Origin: an uncultured SAR116 cluster alpha proteobacterium
GTDB taxonomy: Bacteria; Pseudomonadota; Alphaproteobacteria; Puniceispirillales; Marisalimonadaceae
Reading direction: 5' to 3'
NCBI GenBank assembly: GCA_902517275.1
Contig: CABYBQ010000004.1
Span: forward strand, 1 to 64,000
Length of the DNA: 64,000 bases
Position 1 is the first letter of the stretch. Each line of letters opens with the position of its first letter. The notes under the pieces are model-generated. The model did not search any database and was not told the origin of the DNA. It worked only from the letters and a program-made list of their open reading frames with translations. Below are positions 1 through 11,114 of this stretch, piece after piece. The translations under genes were made by a program, and so were the position numbers.

Positions 1-1
1 T

Positions 2-892
2 AATCCAATATTAGTAAAGCCTTCCTCTAGAGAGCAAACTGCAGATACAATAAAACTTGAAGTAATAAGAGTGAGACCAGATGGAAGTCTAGTTATTGCA
101 GGTAAGGGTTTGCCTAACTCTAAAGTTGAAATAATATCTGGCGCACAAATTATCGCTGAAACTAATAGTGACAAAATTGGTGATTTTGTAGCCGTTCCTG
201 ATAAACAACTAAAAGGAGGCGAATACCTTTTATCTTTTAGACAAACCACGCAAGATGGAAAAGTTGTAATCGCTAATAAGTCAGTTGCCATTAATGTGAC
301 TGGTGCCATAAAAGATATTCCTATTGTTGCAATAGTTGATAGTAAAGGTAAACTTGGAGCTAAAGTAATACAGGCTCCAGGTTTAACTACTAATAAAGAA
401 ACTATTAAAGAAGAAGGTGTCACTAATGAAGATAAAAGGGTCCCATACATTGCGATATTGGCTATTACCCACGACACAAAAGTAGGACAACTAGTTTTAT
501 CAGGAAGAGCCCATAATGGAGTTCAAATAAATGCTGGTTTCTCTGGAAAAGAAACATCTTCTACGAAAATTGTAAACGACGAATGGAACTTATCAATACC
601 TGGTAAGCTAATTGCTGGAAAACAAAAAGTTTTCGCCGTTTTATTAGGAAAGAATGGTAAGGTTTTAAGCGAAAATTCAATTATAATTAGAGGTAAAACT
701 ATACAAAACGCTAATGGCAAAACTTTTGTAGTTGTTCAAAAAGGAGATGCCCTTTGGAATATAGCTTATCAAAGACTAGGATTAGGTAACCGTTATATTG
801 ATATTGTTAATCTAAATAAAAATAAAATTATCAATCCTGATTTAATTTTTCCCAAACAACTTTTTATTATTCCTAATAAAGTCATGAATTAA
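2..892 (+). CDS. LysM domain-containing protein, 5'-truncated by window edge
   Basis: Frame is open to the left edge (upstream codons NPILVKPSSREQ...), so the listed GTG start at 71 is probably not the true start; C-terminal LysM motif FVVVQKGDALWNIAYQRLG...INPDLIFPKQLFIIP. Confidence 0.8.
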   Translation, partial: NPILVKPSSREQTADTIKLEVIRVRPDGSLVIAGKGLPNSKVEIISGAQIIAETNSDKIGDFVAVPDKQLKGGEYLLSFRQTTQDGKVVIANKSVAINVTGAIKDIPIVAIVDSKGKLGAKVIQAPGLTTNKETIKEEGVTNEDKRVPYIAILAITHDTKVGQLVLSGRAHNGVQINAGFSGKETSSTKIVNDEWNLSIPGKLIAGKQKVFAVLLGKNGKVLSENSIIIRGKTIQNANGKTFVVVQKGDALWNIAYQRLGLGNRYIDIVNLNKNKIINPDLIFPKQLFIIPNKVMN

Positions 893-910
893 GTATGATT
901 TTCTTTATTT

Positions 911-1531
911 ATGATTGACTCTCAGTTAAATAAATTTTTAAAACCAGCTTTAAATGAGATTGCAAAACAGTTTATAAACTTTGGTTTTAAAGCAAATTTA
1001 ATTACTTTTGCAGGATTTTTTTTTGGTCTTTGCTGTTTTTACTTTATCATTAACTCATCATTTATAAATGCCATTATCTTTCTGTTCTTAAATAGATTTT
1101 GTGATGGAATAGATGGTGCAATTGCTCGTTTAACGAAAGAGACTGATATTGGCGCTTTTTATGATATTGTTTTAGACTTTATATTCTATTCTCTATTTCC
1201 TATTGCCTTTATATTTGTAGATATAAATAATTCTTATTCTATTTGTTTTTTGTTATTAAGCTTTGTCGCAACTCAGACAACTTTTTTGGCTTCTGCTTGG
1301 ATAATAGAAAAGAATAAAATTTCAATTTTAGACGGGCATAAAAAATCATTTTTTTATTCCGGAGGAATTACAGAAGGTTTTGAGACAATCACGTGCTTCG
1401 TATTGATGTTATTATTTCATGAATATGTTGATTATATAGCCTATATTTTTGGTATACTATGTTGGATAACATTTTTTACTAGAGTAAATTTTGTTAAAAA
1501 AACTCTTAATTTTAAAAAAAATATCAATTAG
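911..1531 (+). CDS. CDP-alcohol phosphatidyltransferase family membrane protein
   Basis: Motif DGIDGAIARLTKETDIGAFYDIVLDF matches the CDP-OH-P DG(x2)AR(x8)G(x3)D(x3)D signature; multiple TM segments. Confidence 0.85.
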   Translation: MIDSQLNKFLKPALNEIAKQFINFGFKANLITFAGFFFGLCCFYFIINSSFINAIIFLFLNRFCDGIDGAIARLTKETDIGAFYDIVLDFIFYSLFPIAFIFVDINNSYSICFLLLSFVATQTTFLASAWIIEKNKISILDGHKKSFFYSGGITEGFETITCFVLMLLFHEYVDYIAYIFGILCWITFFTRVNFVKKTLNFKKNIN

Positions 1532-1596
1532 CCCTTTTATTTGATAAAAGAATCTATATACCAAAATTAATCTAATTTAAATGAGTAAGGCTTATA

Positions 1597-1977
1597 ATGG
1601 TTAATATAAATAAAAGTTTAAGTGAAGAACAATATAGAGTTACCCAAAAACACGGAACTGAGCCTGCTTTCTCCGGTGCTTACTGGGATAAGAAAGATAA
1701 TGGTAACTACAAATGTATTTGTTGTGACACTGTCCTTTTTTCAAGTAAAACAAAATATGACTCCGGTACAGGTTGGCCAGCTTTTTATAAACCTGTTTCA
1801 GAAGATGTAATTGGGAAGTCTGTGGATAATTCCTTTTTTATGCAAAGAACTGAAGTTCATTGTGCGAAATGTAATGCACATTTAGGCCACGTCTTTCCAG
1901 ATGGACCTGACCCGACAGGATTACGTTATTGTATAAACTCGGCATCTTTAAATTTTAATAAAACAGATAAAGAATGA
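1597..1977 (+). CDS. msrB: Peptide-methionine (R)-S-oxide reductase
   Basis: Motifs [52 protein letters not shown]. Confidence 0.95.
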   Translation: MVNINKSLSEEQYRVTQKHGTEPAFSGAYWDKKDNGNYKCICCDTVLFSSKTKYDSGTGWPAFYKPVSEDVIGKSVDNSFFMQRTEVHCAKCNAHLGHVFPDGPDPTGLRYCINSASLNFNKTDKE

Positions 1978-1980
1978 TTA

Positions 1981-2775
1981 ATGTTAGGTACAACTAAAAT
2001 TTATGGATGTCTTGCTGATCCCATTGATCATGTAAAAGCTCCATCAATATTTACTTCAATTTTTAAAAGTAAAAAAATAGATGCAGTAATGATACCAATT
2101 CATGTTAATTCAGATGATTTAGAAAATGTTGTAAGTTCACTAAAATTAATTAAGAACTTTGAAGCCATGACTATTACTATTCCTCATAAAACAGATATTG
2201 CAAAATTATGTGATATTCTTGAACCAGATGCAAAATTTACAGGCGCGGTCAATTGGATTAAATTTGATAAGGATAGAAAATTAATTGGTAATAATTTTGA
2301 TGGTCAAGGTTTCGTTAATGGTTTTATTGGACAAAATTATTCATTAAAAAATAAAAGTGTTTGTATTTTTGGAGCTGGAGGTGCAGCTGCTTCAATTGGA
2401 TGTTCTTTGGCTAATGAACAAATAAAATCTTTAATTTTAGTAAATAGAGATATAAATAAAGCCATTAACTTGAAAAATAAAATAAATGCTAAATCTAATC
2501 TTTTAAAGGTAGAGATTTTTCCAGAAAGTGATTATTCATTAGCTTGTAGTGACATCATAATAAATGCCACGAGTTTAGGTCTTAAAAAAACAGATAAGCT
2601 ACCATTTGACGTGACAAATAGTCCTTTAAACTCTGTGATTGCTGATATCATAATGCAACCAGAAGAGACTGAACTATTAAAAAATGCAAAATCCTTAGGT
2701 CGCTCTATTCATTACGGTAAATATATGATAGAAAGTCAAATCGGTCTGGTAAACGATTTTTTAAAAATTTGGTAA
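1981..2775 (+). CDS. aroE: Shikimate dehydrogenase-like protein
   Basis: KIYGCLADPIDHVKAPSIF N-terminus, TITIPHKTDI, GAGGAAASIG, INATSLGL. Confidence 0.8.
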   Translation: MLGTTKIYGCLADPIDHVKAPSIFTSIFKSKKIDAVMIPIHVNSDDLENVVSSLKLIKNFEAMTITIPHKTDIAKLCDILEPDAKFTGAVNWIKFDKDRKLIGNNFDGQGFVNGFIGQNYSLKNKSVCIFGAGGAAASIGCSLANEQIKSLILVNRDINKAINLKNKINAKSNLLKVEIFPESDYSLACSDIIINATSLGLKKTDKLPFDVTNSPLNSVIADIIMQPEETELLKNAKSLGRSIHYGKYMIESQIGLVNDFLKIW

Positions 2776-2788
2776 TATAGGTTAATTA

Positions 2789-3187
2789 ATGGAAAATAAT
2801 TCGGTTTGGGACGAAAAAAATTTAGAAAGATTAAAAAAGTTATGGGATCAAGGCTTGCCCATAACTAAAATTGGACTGGAGTTGGGAGTTTCAAGAAATT
2901 CAATTGCAGGCAAGGCTCATAGGCTAGGTCTGCCAAAAAGAAATTCACCAATTTCAAAATCAGGCGAGCCAAGAAAAAATAAAAGTATTTCTAATTTCGA
3001 AACAAGTAAAGAACTACCTCTTAAAATTCTACTTAGGGAAGTTGAATGGTCTAGAAATCGCTGTTGTTGGCCGATAGGCGATCCTAAACTGCCTGGATTT
3101 TCTTTTTGTGGAACTTCAATAATGCCAGGTAGGCCTTATTGTGAAGAGCACTCTAATCTAGCTTATACTGCGACTAGAGAAAGTTAA
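2789..3187 (+). CDS. gcrA: GcrA family cell-cycle regulator
   Basis: N-terminal W..ERLKKLWDQGLPITKIGLELGVSRNSIAGKAHRLGL and C-terminal CCWPIGDP...FCG....GRPYCEEHSNLAY. Confidence 0.92.
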   Translation: MENNSVWDEKNLERLKKLWDQGLPITKIGLELGVSRNSIAGKAHRLGLPKRNSPISKSGEPRKNKSISNFETSKELPLKILLREVEWSRNRCCWPIGDPKLPGFSFCGTSIMPGRPYCEEHSNLAYTATRES

Positions 3188-3197
3188 TAAACTTACT

Positions 3198-5798
3198 ATG
3201 ATGCCGCTTATTAAAAAGCGATTAGATTATAAGCCTTTACAATGGTTGCCAGAACATACCTATCTTGAATTTTTAATTTTTGATGATTTCACAATTGTAA
3301 AATCTAAAATTATGTTCAAAAAAAATAATTATTCTCTAATCGAAAACCATAGTTATGACAACTCAATTAAATTAAATGGAATAGATTTAATAACTTCCAA
3401 GTTTTTATTAATTATAGATGAAATAAAAACAGAAAGTATAAAAATAGATAGCCTAGAAAAGAACAACGAAGTTGTTTCAATACCTGTCCCAAGTAGCGCT
3501 AATTCCGTAAAAATAAGTACTGAAGTAAAAATTTTTCCTAGAGATAACTCTTCTTTAGAAGGGTTATATGAGAGTAATAATATGTTTTGTACTCAATGCG
3601 AACCTGAAGGTTTTAGAAAAATTACATGGTTTCCAGATAGGCCAGATTGTTTAAGTAAATTCACAGTCAAAATTGAATCGTCAAATAAATTCAACACATT
3701 ACTTTCAAATGGGAATTTGATTGAAGAGGGTTCGAAAAATAATCTAAGACATTTTAAAGTTTGGCACGATCCTTTTCCAAAACCTTCTTACCTATTTGCT
3801 CTTGTAGTTGGGAATTTAGAGTTTTATGAATCTAGTTTTAAAACTTTTTCAAACAAAATAATCACCATTAAAATTTTTACTGAAATTGGGAATAAATTTC
3901 TTACAAAACATGCTATGAAAAGTCTGAAAAGTGCAATGCGCTGGGACGAAAAAAAATATGGATTAGAATACGATTTGAATACTTTTATGATAGTTGCTGT
4001 AAGTCATTTTAATATGGGAGCAATGGAAAATAAAGGTTTAAATATTTTTAATTCAAAATTTATTCTTGCAGATGACAAAACTGCTACAGATAAAGATTTT
4101 AAAAATATCGAAGCTATTATTGCGCATGAGTATTTTCATAACTGGACGGGCAATCGAGTAACTTGTAGAGATTGGTTTCAATTAACTTTAAAGGAAGGAT
4201 TAACAGTTTTTAGAGATCAAGAGTTTTCTGCAGATATGAATATAAGAGGGGTAAAACGTATAGAGGATGTTTTACTATTGAGATCTATACAATTCCCTGA
4301 AGATGCCGGCTCTAATAGCCATGCAATAAGGCCTGAAAATTATATTGAAATTAACAATTTTTACACACCAACTGTCTATGAAAAAGGTGCTGAAGTAATT
4401 AGAATGATATTTAATTATCTTGGTGAAAACTTGTATAGAAAAGGAATGAATGTTTACTTTGAAAGCTTTGATGGAAAAGCAGTTACTTGTGAAAACTTTA
4501 TAGATGCTCTTACTAAAGGTAGTAAATCAGATTTAACAATTTTTAAAAAATGGTATTCTCAAGCAGGTACACCAACTTTAAGTATTAAGAGAGAGATTGA
4601 AAATTATGGATTAAAATTTAACATGTCTCAAAAAATTAATGGCGAAAAAAGCCATCTACCAATACCTATAAAATTGTCATGTTTAAATAAAAAAGGCAAT
4701 TTTGTTAAATTTAAATTAAATAATACGAAATCAAAATATGAACATGTCTATTTATTTAGTAAAAGTGAAGATACTTTAAAGATAATAAGTGACGAAATAA
4801 ACCTTACTCCTTCGTTTTTGAGAGGGTTTTCAGCCCCAGTAATATTAGAAGCTGACTTAACAATTGATGAGTATGTTCACATACTTCGATTTGATAATGA
4901 TTCTTATAATAGATGGGATGCAATTCAAAATTTATATTTGGATTGTTATCTAAATAAATCTACTGTTAAGCTTCTCTGTGACACATTAAGAATTATACTA
5001 TCTGACAAAAAAATTGATCTTTCTTTGATGGCACTTTTTTTAGAATTACCTTCTAGAAATTCATATGAAAATTTATTTGACATTGTAGATCCAATAGATA
5101 TTTATTTAAAAAGAATAGATCTTATAAAGTCAATTGCTTTAAACTTAAAAGATATTTTAGAGAAATTAGCATCAAGTCTTTTTTATAAAAACATTGATAA
5201 GTTAGAGTTTGTAGGTGAAAGAGCTTTACTAGAAAAAATACTAAAATATTTAATATTGATAGATAGTAAAATTGGAATCAAGATCGCTATCAAAATTTCT
5301 AGCAGTAATAATATGACACTTTCTATAGCTGGTTTAAAATCTTTGTGTTTAACTAATAAAAAAATGGCACTGGAATATTTAAATAATTTTTATCAGAAAT
5401 GGAGTAATAATGATTTAGTATTAGAAAAATGGTTTGAAATGATGTCTTCGCTTAATTTTAAAGTTGAGGGAATTGATAATATAAAAAAATTAATAAAACA
5501 TAAATCATTTGATATGAAGAACCCTAATAAATTAAGGTCTGTATTAGGGACTTTCCAGAGAGAAAATATTTTACTTTTTCATGCTCAAGATTCCTCTGGT
5601 TATAAGTTTGTTTCTCAACAAATAAGTATTATTGATAAAAGAAATCCCCAAGCAGCAGCTCGGCTAATATTACCACTTACTAGATTTAAAAATTACAATG
5701 AGAGCAGAAAAAATAAAATTAAAAAAGTGCTCAAAAATATTATTAATAAAAATCCGTCAAATGATTTGACTGAGATAATAGAAAAAGCGTTAGATTGA
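3198..5798 (+). CDS. pepN: Aminopeptidase N (M1 family)
   Basis: GAMENKGLNIFN and HEYFHNWTGNRVTCRDWFQLTLKEGLTVFRDQEF zinc-binding motifs; 866 aa. Confidence 0.95.
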   Translation: MMPLIKKRLDYKPLQWLPEHTYLEFLIFDDFTIVKSKIMFKKNNYSLIENHSYDNSIKLNGIDLITSKFLLIIDEIKTESIKIDSLEKNNEVVSIPVPSSANSVKISTEVKIFPRDNSSLEGLYESNNMFCTQCEPEGFRKITWFPDRPDCLSKFTVKIESSNKFNTLLSNGNLIEEGSKNNLRHFKVWHDPFPKPSYLFALVVGNLEFYESSFKTFSNKIITIKIFTEIGNKFLTKHAMKSLKSAMRWDEKKYGLEYDLNTFMIVAVSHFNMGAMENKGLNIFNSKFILADDKTATDKDFKNIEAIIAHEYFHNWTGNRVTCRDWFQLTLKEGLTVFRDQEFSADMNIRGVKRIEDVLLLRSIQFPEDAGSNSHAIRPENYIEINNFYTPTVYEKGAEVIRMIFNYLGENLYRKGMNVYFESFDGKAVTCENFIDALTKGSKSDLTIFKKWYSQAGTPTLSIKREIENYGLKFNMSQKINGEKSHLPIPIKLSCLNKKGNFVKFKLNNTKSKYEHVYLFSKSEDTLKIISDEINLTPSFLRGFSAPVILEADLTIDEYVHILRFDNDSYNRWDAIQNLYLDCYLNKSTVKLLCDTLRIILSDKKIDLSLMALFLELPSRNSYENLFDIVDPIDIYLKRIDLIKSIALNLKDILEKLASSLFYKNIDKLEFVGERALLEKILKYLILIDSKIGIKIAIKISSSNNMTLSIAGLKSLCLTNKKMALEYLNNFYQKWSNNDLVLEKWFEMMSSLNFKVEGIDNIKKLIKHKSFDMKNPNKLRSVLGTFQRENILLFHAQDSSGYKFVSQQISIIDKRNPQAAARLILPLTRFKNYNESRKNKIKKVLKNIINKNPSNDLTEIIEKALD

Positions 5799-7076
5799 TT
5801 TCTTTGTTTTTAAAAATTCAGGTATTTTTCCACTTTCTTGAAAGTTTAAAAAATTTTCAACAGGTAAAAATTTTGACTTGTTATTCTGTTTTGAAACTAT
5901 TTTATCTGGATTTATTTTTTCTAAATCTTTTATATTAGTATTACGATTGTTAAAATTTACATCTTTTATATTTAGCTTTTTTACTTTCTTTTTGATTAGT
6001 TTTTCAATCAATAAAACGTTCTTTTCATCTTTTTCATTAAAAATAGTGTATGCTTTTCCTTTTTTTCCTGCTCTTCCAGTCCTTCCTATACGATGGACAT
6101 AATCTTCTGGATTATTTGGTACATCATAATTAAAAACGTGACTTAAATCCTTTACGTCAATACCTCGTGCTGCGACATCAGAAGCGACTAGAATATTAGC
6201 AGATTTATTTTTAAATTCTTCTAGAGAATTGGTCCTTGAACCTTGATTCATATCTCCGTGAAGACAAACACTTTTGTAATTATTTTTTTTCAAAAATCTA
6301 TGAACTTTATCAATGTCATTTTTTTTATTACAAAAAATGATAGCACTATCGAATGATCCAATACTCAATAATGTTTTGAGGTCATTTAATTTATTCTTAT
6401 CATAACTTTGAAAAAAATGGCTGTCTATATTTGAAGAGGTTGATGAATAAGGGCTAATCGTTATTTCTTTTGGGTTGATTAATAAATTTTTCCCAATCTT
6501 TCTTATTTCACTAGAAAGTGTTGCAGAAAAAAATAATGTTTGTCTTATTTTTGGTAATAATTTATTGATTTTCATTATGTCAGGAATAAATCCCATGTCC
6601 AACATACGGTCAGCCTCATCAATAATGAGTATTTTAACATCTTTTATAATAACATTACCTCTTTCTATGTGATCGATAAGTCTGCCTGGGGTTGCTACAA
6701 GTACATCCACGCCCTTTGCTAATTTATTATCTTGCTCAGTGAATGATACTCCTCCAATTAATAATGCCATTTGTAACTTAAGAAATTTATTTATAAAATT
6801 AAACTCTTCAGCTACTTGCATAGCTAATTCTCTAGTTGGGGCTAAAATAAGAGATCTAGGCATCCTTGACTTTGATTTTCCAAAATTTAATATTTCAGCC
6901 AAGGGCATAACAAACGAACCAGTCTTACCTGTACCAGTTTGTGCGCAACCTAATAAATCTCTGCCCATCAAGATATGGGGTATAGCGATTCTTTGAATTT
7001 CTGTAGGATTTTCATAACCTTTTTCGTTAATAGAAGATATTATCTCTTTGCATAAACCTAGTTCTTCAAAATTCAC
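5790..7076 (-). CDS. DEAD-box RNA helicase (RhlE-like)
   Basis: AQTGTGKTGSF, PTRELA, DEADRMLDMGF, FSATL, HRIGRTGRAGKKG. Confidence 0.93.
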   Translation of the reverse strand: MNFEELGLCKEIISSINEKGYENPTEIQRIAIPHILMGRDLLGCAQTGTGKTGSFVMPLAEILNFGKSKSRMPRSLILAPTRELAMQVAEEFNFINKFLKLQMALLIGGVSFTEQDNKLAKGVDVLVATPGRLIDHIERGNVIIKDVKILIIDEADRMLDMGFIPDIMKINKLLPKIRQTLFFSATLSSEIRKIGKNLLINPKEITISPYSSTSSNIDSHFFQSYDKNKLNDLKTLLSIGSFDSAIIFCNKKNDIDKVHRFLKKNNYKSVCLHGDMNQGSRTNSLEEFKNKSANILVASDVAARGIDVKDLSHVFNYDVPNNPEDYVHRIGRTGRAGKKGKAYTIFNEKDEKNVLLIEKLIKKKVKKLNIKDVNFNNRNTNIKDLEKINPDKIVSKQNNKSKFLPVENFLNFQESGKIPEFLKTKKSI

Positions 7077-7165
7077 GTCTATTCCTTACAAATTTTATAA
7101 TAATGTATTTACTTATATTTATTAGATGTCAAATTGATCATTTCAAGCACATACTATCATACTAT

Positions 7166-9127
7166 TCAAATATCAAAATTATTTACCAAATTAGCATTTT
7201 CTTGAATGTATTTGAATCTAAGTTCTGGCTTTTTACCCATTAGTATATTCACTAACTCGTCAACTAATCTTCTTTGATCTGCTTCTATAATGTCTCTTTT
7301 AGGTACAGTGATTTTTAAAAGTTTTCTTGTTTTAGAAGACATTGTCGTTTCCTTTAGCTGTGATGGAGGCATTTCTCCTAGACCTTTAAAGCGACTTACA
7401 TTACCTTTACCAGAAAACTTTTCATTAATAATTTCATTTTTACTTTCTTCCGTTTGGGCATATTGTGATTGTCCATTATGTGTAATTCTATAAAGAGGAG
7501 GTTGGGCAAGGTACAAATGACCCTTTTCTATTATTTCAGGAAAGTAATTATAAAAAAAAGTTAACAAAAGAGCAGCAATGTGAGCTCCATCTACATCTGC
7601 ATCTGTCATTATTATAATTTTATTATATCTCAAATTTTCAATGTTATTTGATCTTATTTGCTCTAATCCAATAGCTTGTTTTAAGTCATTAATTTCTTGG
7701 TTAAGAGACATTTTTTCACTTGATGCGCTAGCGACATTTAATATTTTACCTTTAAGGGGTAGTACTGCCTGCGTCATTCTTTCACGTGCTTGTTTAGCTG
7801 ATCCTCCAGCACTATCACCCTCTACAATAAAAAGTTCAGATTCTTCAAATTTATCACTACTACAATCAGCTAATTTACCAGGAAGACGAATTTTTTTTGT
7901 TATGGTTTTCCTAAAAATATCTTTTTCTTTTTTTTTCCGTTTTCTTTCTTCATAGTTATTAATAGTACGGTTTAATATTGCCTCACCAACTGAAAGATCA
8001 TTCGATAACCAAGTTTCAAATCTATCTTTTATGGCAATTTCAACAAGCTTAGCACTTGATAAACTTACTAGTTTTTCTTTTGTTTGTCCTTGGAATTGTG
8101 GGTTCTTAATGAAAATAGACAAAATAGAACCTGTTGAATTTATTAAATCATCATAAATAATCTCATTAGCTTTTTTAAATCCTTTAATATCTGCAAAATT
8201 TCTTATTCCCTTAGTAAGTGCGTGTCTAAACCCTAATTCATGACTTCCACCAAGAGGTGTTGGAACAGTATTACAGTAAGTTTCTATAAAACTTGTTTCA
8301 CTATTTGTAAGCCAAGCAACTACCCATTCAACATTTTCATCTTCAATCTTCACGTTTCCGCCGAAAGTAGATGAAGTAAACATTGGGATTGTTGAAGTTT
8401 TAAATTTGATATAATCAATTATTCCATTTTTATAACATATTTTTTTTGAATGTGGTGTTTGACTATTTTCTGTAATCAAAGAGGCATCACATTCCCAATT
8501 TATTTGAACACCACCAAAAAGATAAGCTTTATATTCCAAAATTTTAAAGAGCTTGTCAGGGCTAAAAAAATTATTCTCTCCAAATATAATTGTATCTGGT
8601 TTAAATAAAATGCTAGTTCCATTGGATTTTTTTGTTGACTCTATTTCATTTAGTTTTGTTGTCGGTAATCCCTTTGAAAATTCCTGTTTATAAAGAATAC
8701 CTCCACGAATAACTTGAACTTTTAAAAAAGAAGAAAGAGCATTTACAACTGATGCTCCAACTCCGTGAAGACCGCCTGAGGTTGTATAGTTTTTATTTGA
8801 AAACTTACCTCCAGAGTGGAGCGTCGTCATTATTACTTCTAATGCTGATTTATTTTTAAACTTTGGATGACTGTCAATTGGAATACCTCTTCCATTGTCA
8901 GATATAGAAATAGTATTGTCACCAAAGAGTTCAACACTTATAGTCGTTGCATGTTTAGCAACAACTTCGTCCATACAGTTATCTATAATTTCTATAGCTA
9001 AGTGATGTAAGGCATTGTTGTCTGTCCCACCTATGTACATGCCTGGTCTATGTCTTATTGGTTCTAGACCTTCTAAAACTTCAATTTCGGTCGCGTTATA
9101 ATTATTATTTAGCAATGATTTATTCAT
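7166..9127 (-). CDS. parE: DNA topoisomerase IV subunit B
   Basis: GHKL ATPase motifs (RPGMYIGGTD, DNGRGIP, GGLHGVGASVVNALS) and TOPRIM (ELFIVEGDSAGGSAKQARERMTQAVLPLKGKILNV). ParE preferred over GyrB on length and context. Confidence 0.88.
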   Translation of the reverse strand: MNKSLLNNNYNATEIEVLEGLEPIRHRPGMYIGGTDNNALHHLAIEIIDNCMDEVVAKHATTISVELFGDNTISISDNGRGIPIDSHPKFKNKSALEVIMTTLHSGGKFSNKNYTTSGGLHGVGASVVNALSSFLKVQVIRGGILYKQEFSKGLPTTKLNEIESTKKSNGTSILFKPDTIIFGENNFFSPDKLFKILEYKAYLFGGVQINWECDASLITENSQTPHSKKICYKNGIIDYIKFKTSTIPMFTSSTFGGNVKIEDENVEWVVAWLTNSETSFIETYCNTVPTPLGGSHELGFRHALTKGIRNFADIKGFKKANEIIYDDLINSTGSILSIFIKNPQFQGQTKEKLVSLSSAKLVEIAIKDRFETWLSNDLSVGEAILNRTINNYEERKRKKKEKDIFRKTITKKIRLPGKLADCSSDKFEESELFIVEGDSAGGSAKQARERMTQAVLPLKGKILNVASASSEKMSLNQEINDLKQAIGLEQIRSNNIENLRYNKIIIMTDADVDGAHIAALLLTFFYNYFPEIIEKGHLYLAQPPLYRITHNGQSQYAQTEESKNEIINEKFSGKGNVSRFKGLGEMPPSQLKETTMSSKTRKLLKITVPKRDIIEADQRRLVDELVNILMGKKPELRFKYIQENANLVNNFDI

Positions 9128-9201
9128 TAATTAGTACAACACTTAGTTTAATTTAACATTAGTGTTACTACATCTAGCAATATTTGTTATATTTTGAAAC
9201 A

Positions 9202-9232
9202 AAAAAAACCTAGTTTTAACTAGGTTTTTTTA
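9202..9232 (-). terminator. Rho-independent-type terminator of glnA (sequence symmetric enough to act on both strands)
   Basis: aaaaaaaaCCTAGttttaaCTAGGttttttt: inverted repeat with A-run and T-run, immediately after the glnA stop on the minus strand. Confidence 0.75.
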
Positions 9233-9236
9233 AGTA

Positions 9237-10646
9237 TTAACTTGAATAATACATTTTGAACTCAACTGGATGAGGTGCATGTTCAAATTGAACAACCTCT
9301 TCCATTTTAAGATCAATATAAGCCTCAATCTGATCTTCCGTAAATACATTACCTTTGGTTAAAAAAGACATGTCATTTGCAAGAGCATCTAAAGCTTCTC
9401 TTAACGAACCGCACACTGTTGGAATGCTTGTTAGTTCACTAGCTGGAAGTTCGTATAAGTCTTGATCCATTGCTTCACCTGGATCTATTTTATTTTGTAT
9501 CCCGTCTAATCCCGCCATTAACATTGCAGAAAATGCTAGGTAGGGATTAGCAGTTGCGTCAGGAAACCTAACTTCAACTCTTTTTCCGTTAGGACTATCA
9601 GTGAACGGAATACGGCATGAAGCAGAACGATTTCTTGCTGAATATGCTAAAATCACAGGAGCTTCGAAACCAGGTATTAACCTTTTATAAGAATTTGTTG
9701 ATGGGTTAGTAAATGCATTAATGGCCTTTGCATGTTTTATAATACCGCCTATATAGTGAAGGCAAGTTTGTGAAAGTTGAGCGTATTTATCACCTGCGAA
9801 CAGTGGTTTACCATCTTTCCATATTGATTGGTGTGTGTGCATTCCAGTTCCATTATCACCTGCTACTGGCTTTGGCATAAAAGTGGCTGTTTGACCAAAA
9901 GAATGAGCAACATTATGAACAGCGTATTTGTAAAGTTGAACATTGTCTGCAGTATCTATCAAAGTTCCAAACATCATACCTAACTCATGCTGAGATGGAG
10001 CTACTTCATGATGATGTTTTTCCATTGGAACTCCCATGTCAACTAATGACAAAACCATCTCGCTTCTCAAATCTTGAGCAGAGTCCACTGGTGGAACTGG
10101 AAAGTACCCCCCTTTAATACCTGGTCTGTGACCCATGTTACTTTCTTCAAAGTCTTTGCCAGAATTGTAAGGACCTTCTGATGAGTCAATTTTATAAAAT
10201 GAGGAGTTCATTTCAGCTTCATATTTTACATCATCAAAAACAAAAAACTCAGGTTCAGGACCAAAGTAAGCAGTATCACCAACTCCAATCGAACCCATAT
10301 AAGCTAGCGCTTGTTTGGCAGTTGACCTTGGATCCCTTTCATACGGTTCACCAGATATAGGGTCTAAAACGTCACAAAATATTGACAAAGTTGGTTGTGA
10401 GAAAAAAGGATCAACAATACCTCTAGAGCAGTCAGGCATTAACTTCATGTCAGATTCATTAATTGCTTTCCAACCAGCTATAGATGACCCATCGAACATA
10501 AAACCTTCGGCAAGACTTTTCTCGTCAATAGTACTTACATGTTGAGATAAATGTTGCATCTTACCTCTTGGATCAGTAAATCTTAAATCTACAAATTGGA
10601 TTTCTTTCTCTTTGATCATATTCATGATTGTTTTTGCGTCTGACAT
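9237..10646 (-). CDS. glnA: Glutamine synthetase type I
   Basis: [29 protein letters not shown] motifs; likely start is MSDAKTIM rather than the longer MELI- start of the ORF track (10658). Confidence 0.96.
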   Translation of the reverse strand: MSDAKTIMNMIKEKEIQFVDLRFTDPRGKMQHLSQHVSTIDEKSLAEGFMFDGSSIAGWKAINESDMKLMPDCSRGIVDPFFSQPTLSIFCDVLDPISGEPYERDPRSTAKQALAYMGSIGVGDTAYFGPEPEFFVFDDVKYEAEMNSSFYKIDSSEGPYNSGKDFEESNMGHRPGIKGGYFPVPPVDSAQDLRSEMVLSLVDMGVPMEKHHHEVAPSQHELGMMFGTLIDTADNVQLYKYAVHNVAHSFGQTATFMPKPVAGDNGTGMHTHQSIWKDGKPLFAGDKYAQLSQTCLHYIGGIIKHAKAINAFTNPSTNSYKRLIPGFEAPVILAYSARNRSASCRIPFTDSPNGKRVEVRFPDATANPYLAFSAMLMAGLDGIQNKIDPGEAMDQDLYELPASELTSIPTVCGSLREALDALANDMSFLTKGNVFTEDQIEAYIDLKMEEVVQFEHAPHPVEFKMYYSS

Positions 10647-10664
10647 TATTAACTCCATTAATAT

Positions 10665-11012
<348 letters not shown>

Positions 11013-11114
11013 CTAAATCAAATATTATTTATATTTAAAATAACCTATATCAAAATTTAAATTATAAACTTCTACAATATTGAAAAAAATTGATTAAAAA
11101 TTAGGCAGTAATTT

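Noticed and set aside
7641-7955. 104-aa plus-strand ORF inside parE
   Set aside because: Antisense shadow ORF within a conserved gene; no RBS or domain evidence. The same applies to 5878-6102, 6475-6672, 6739-6996, 7290-7493, 10315-10545, 28035-28304, 36918-37253 and 39433-39657.
11013-11114. glnB upstream region considered for a sigma-54 / NtrC promoter
   Set aside because: No TGGCAC-N5-TTGCW-like element found in the intergenic sequence.
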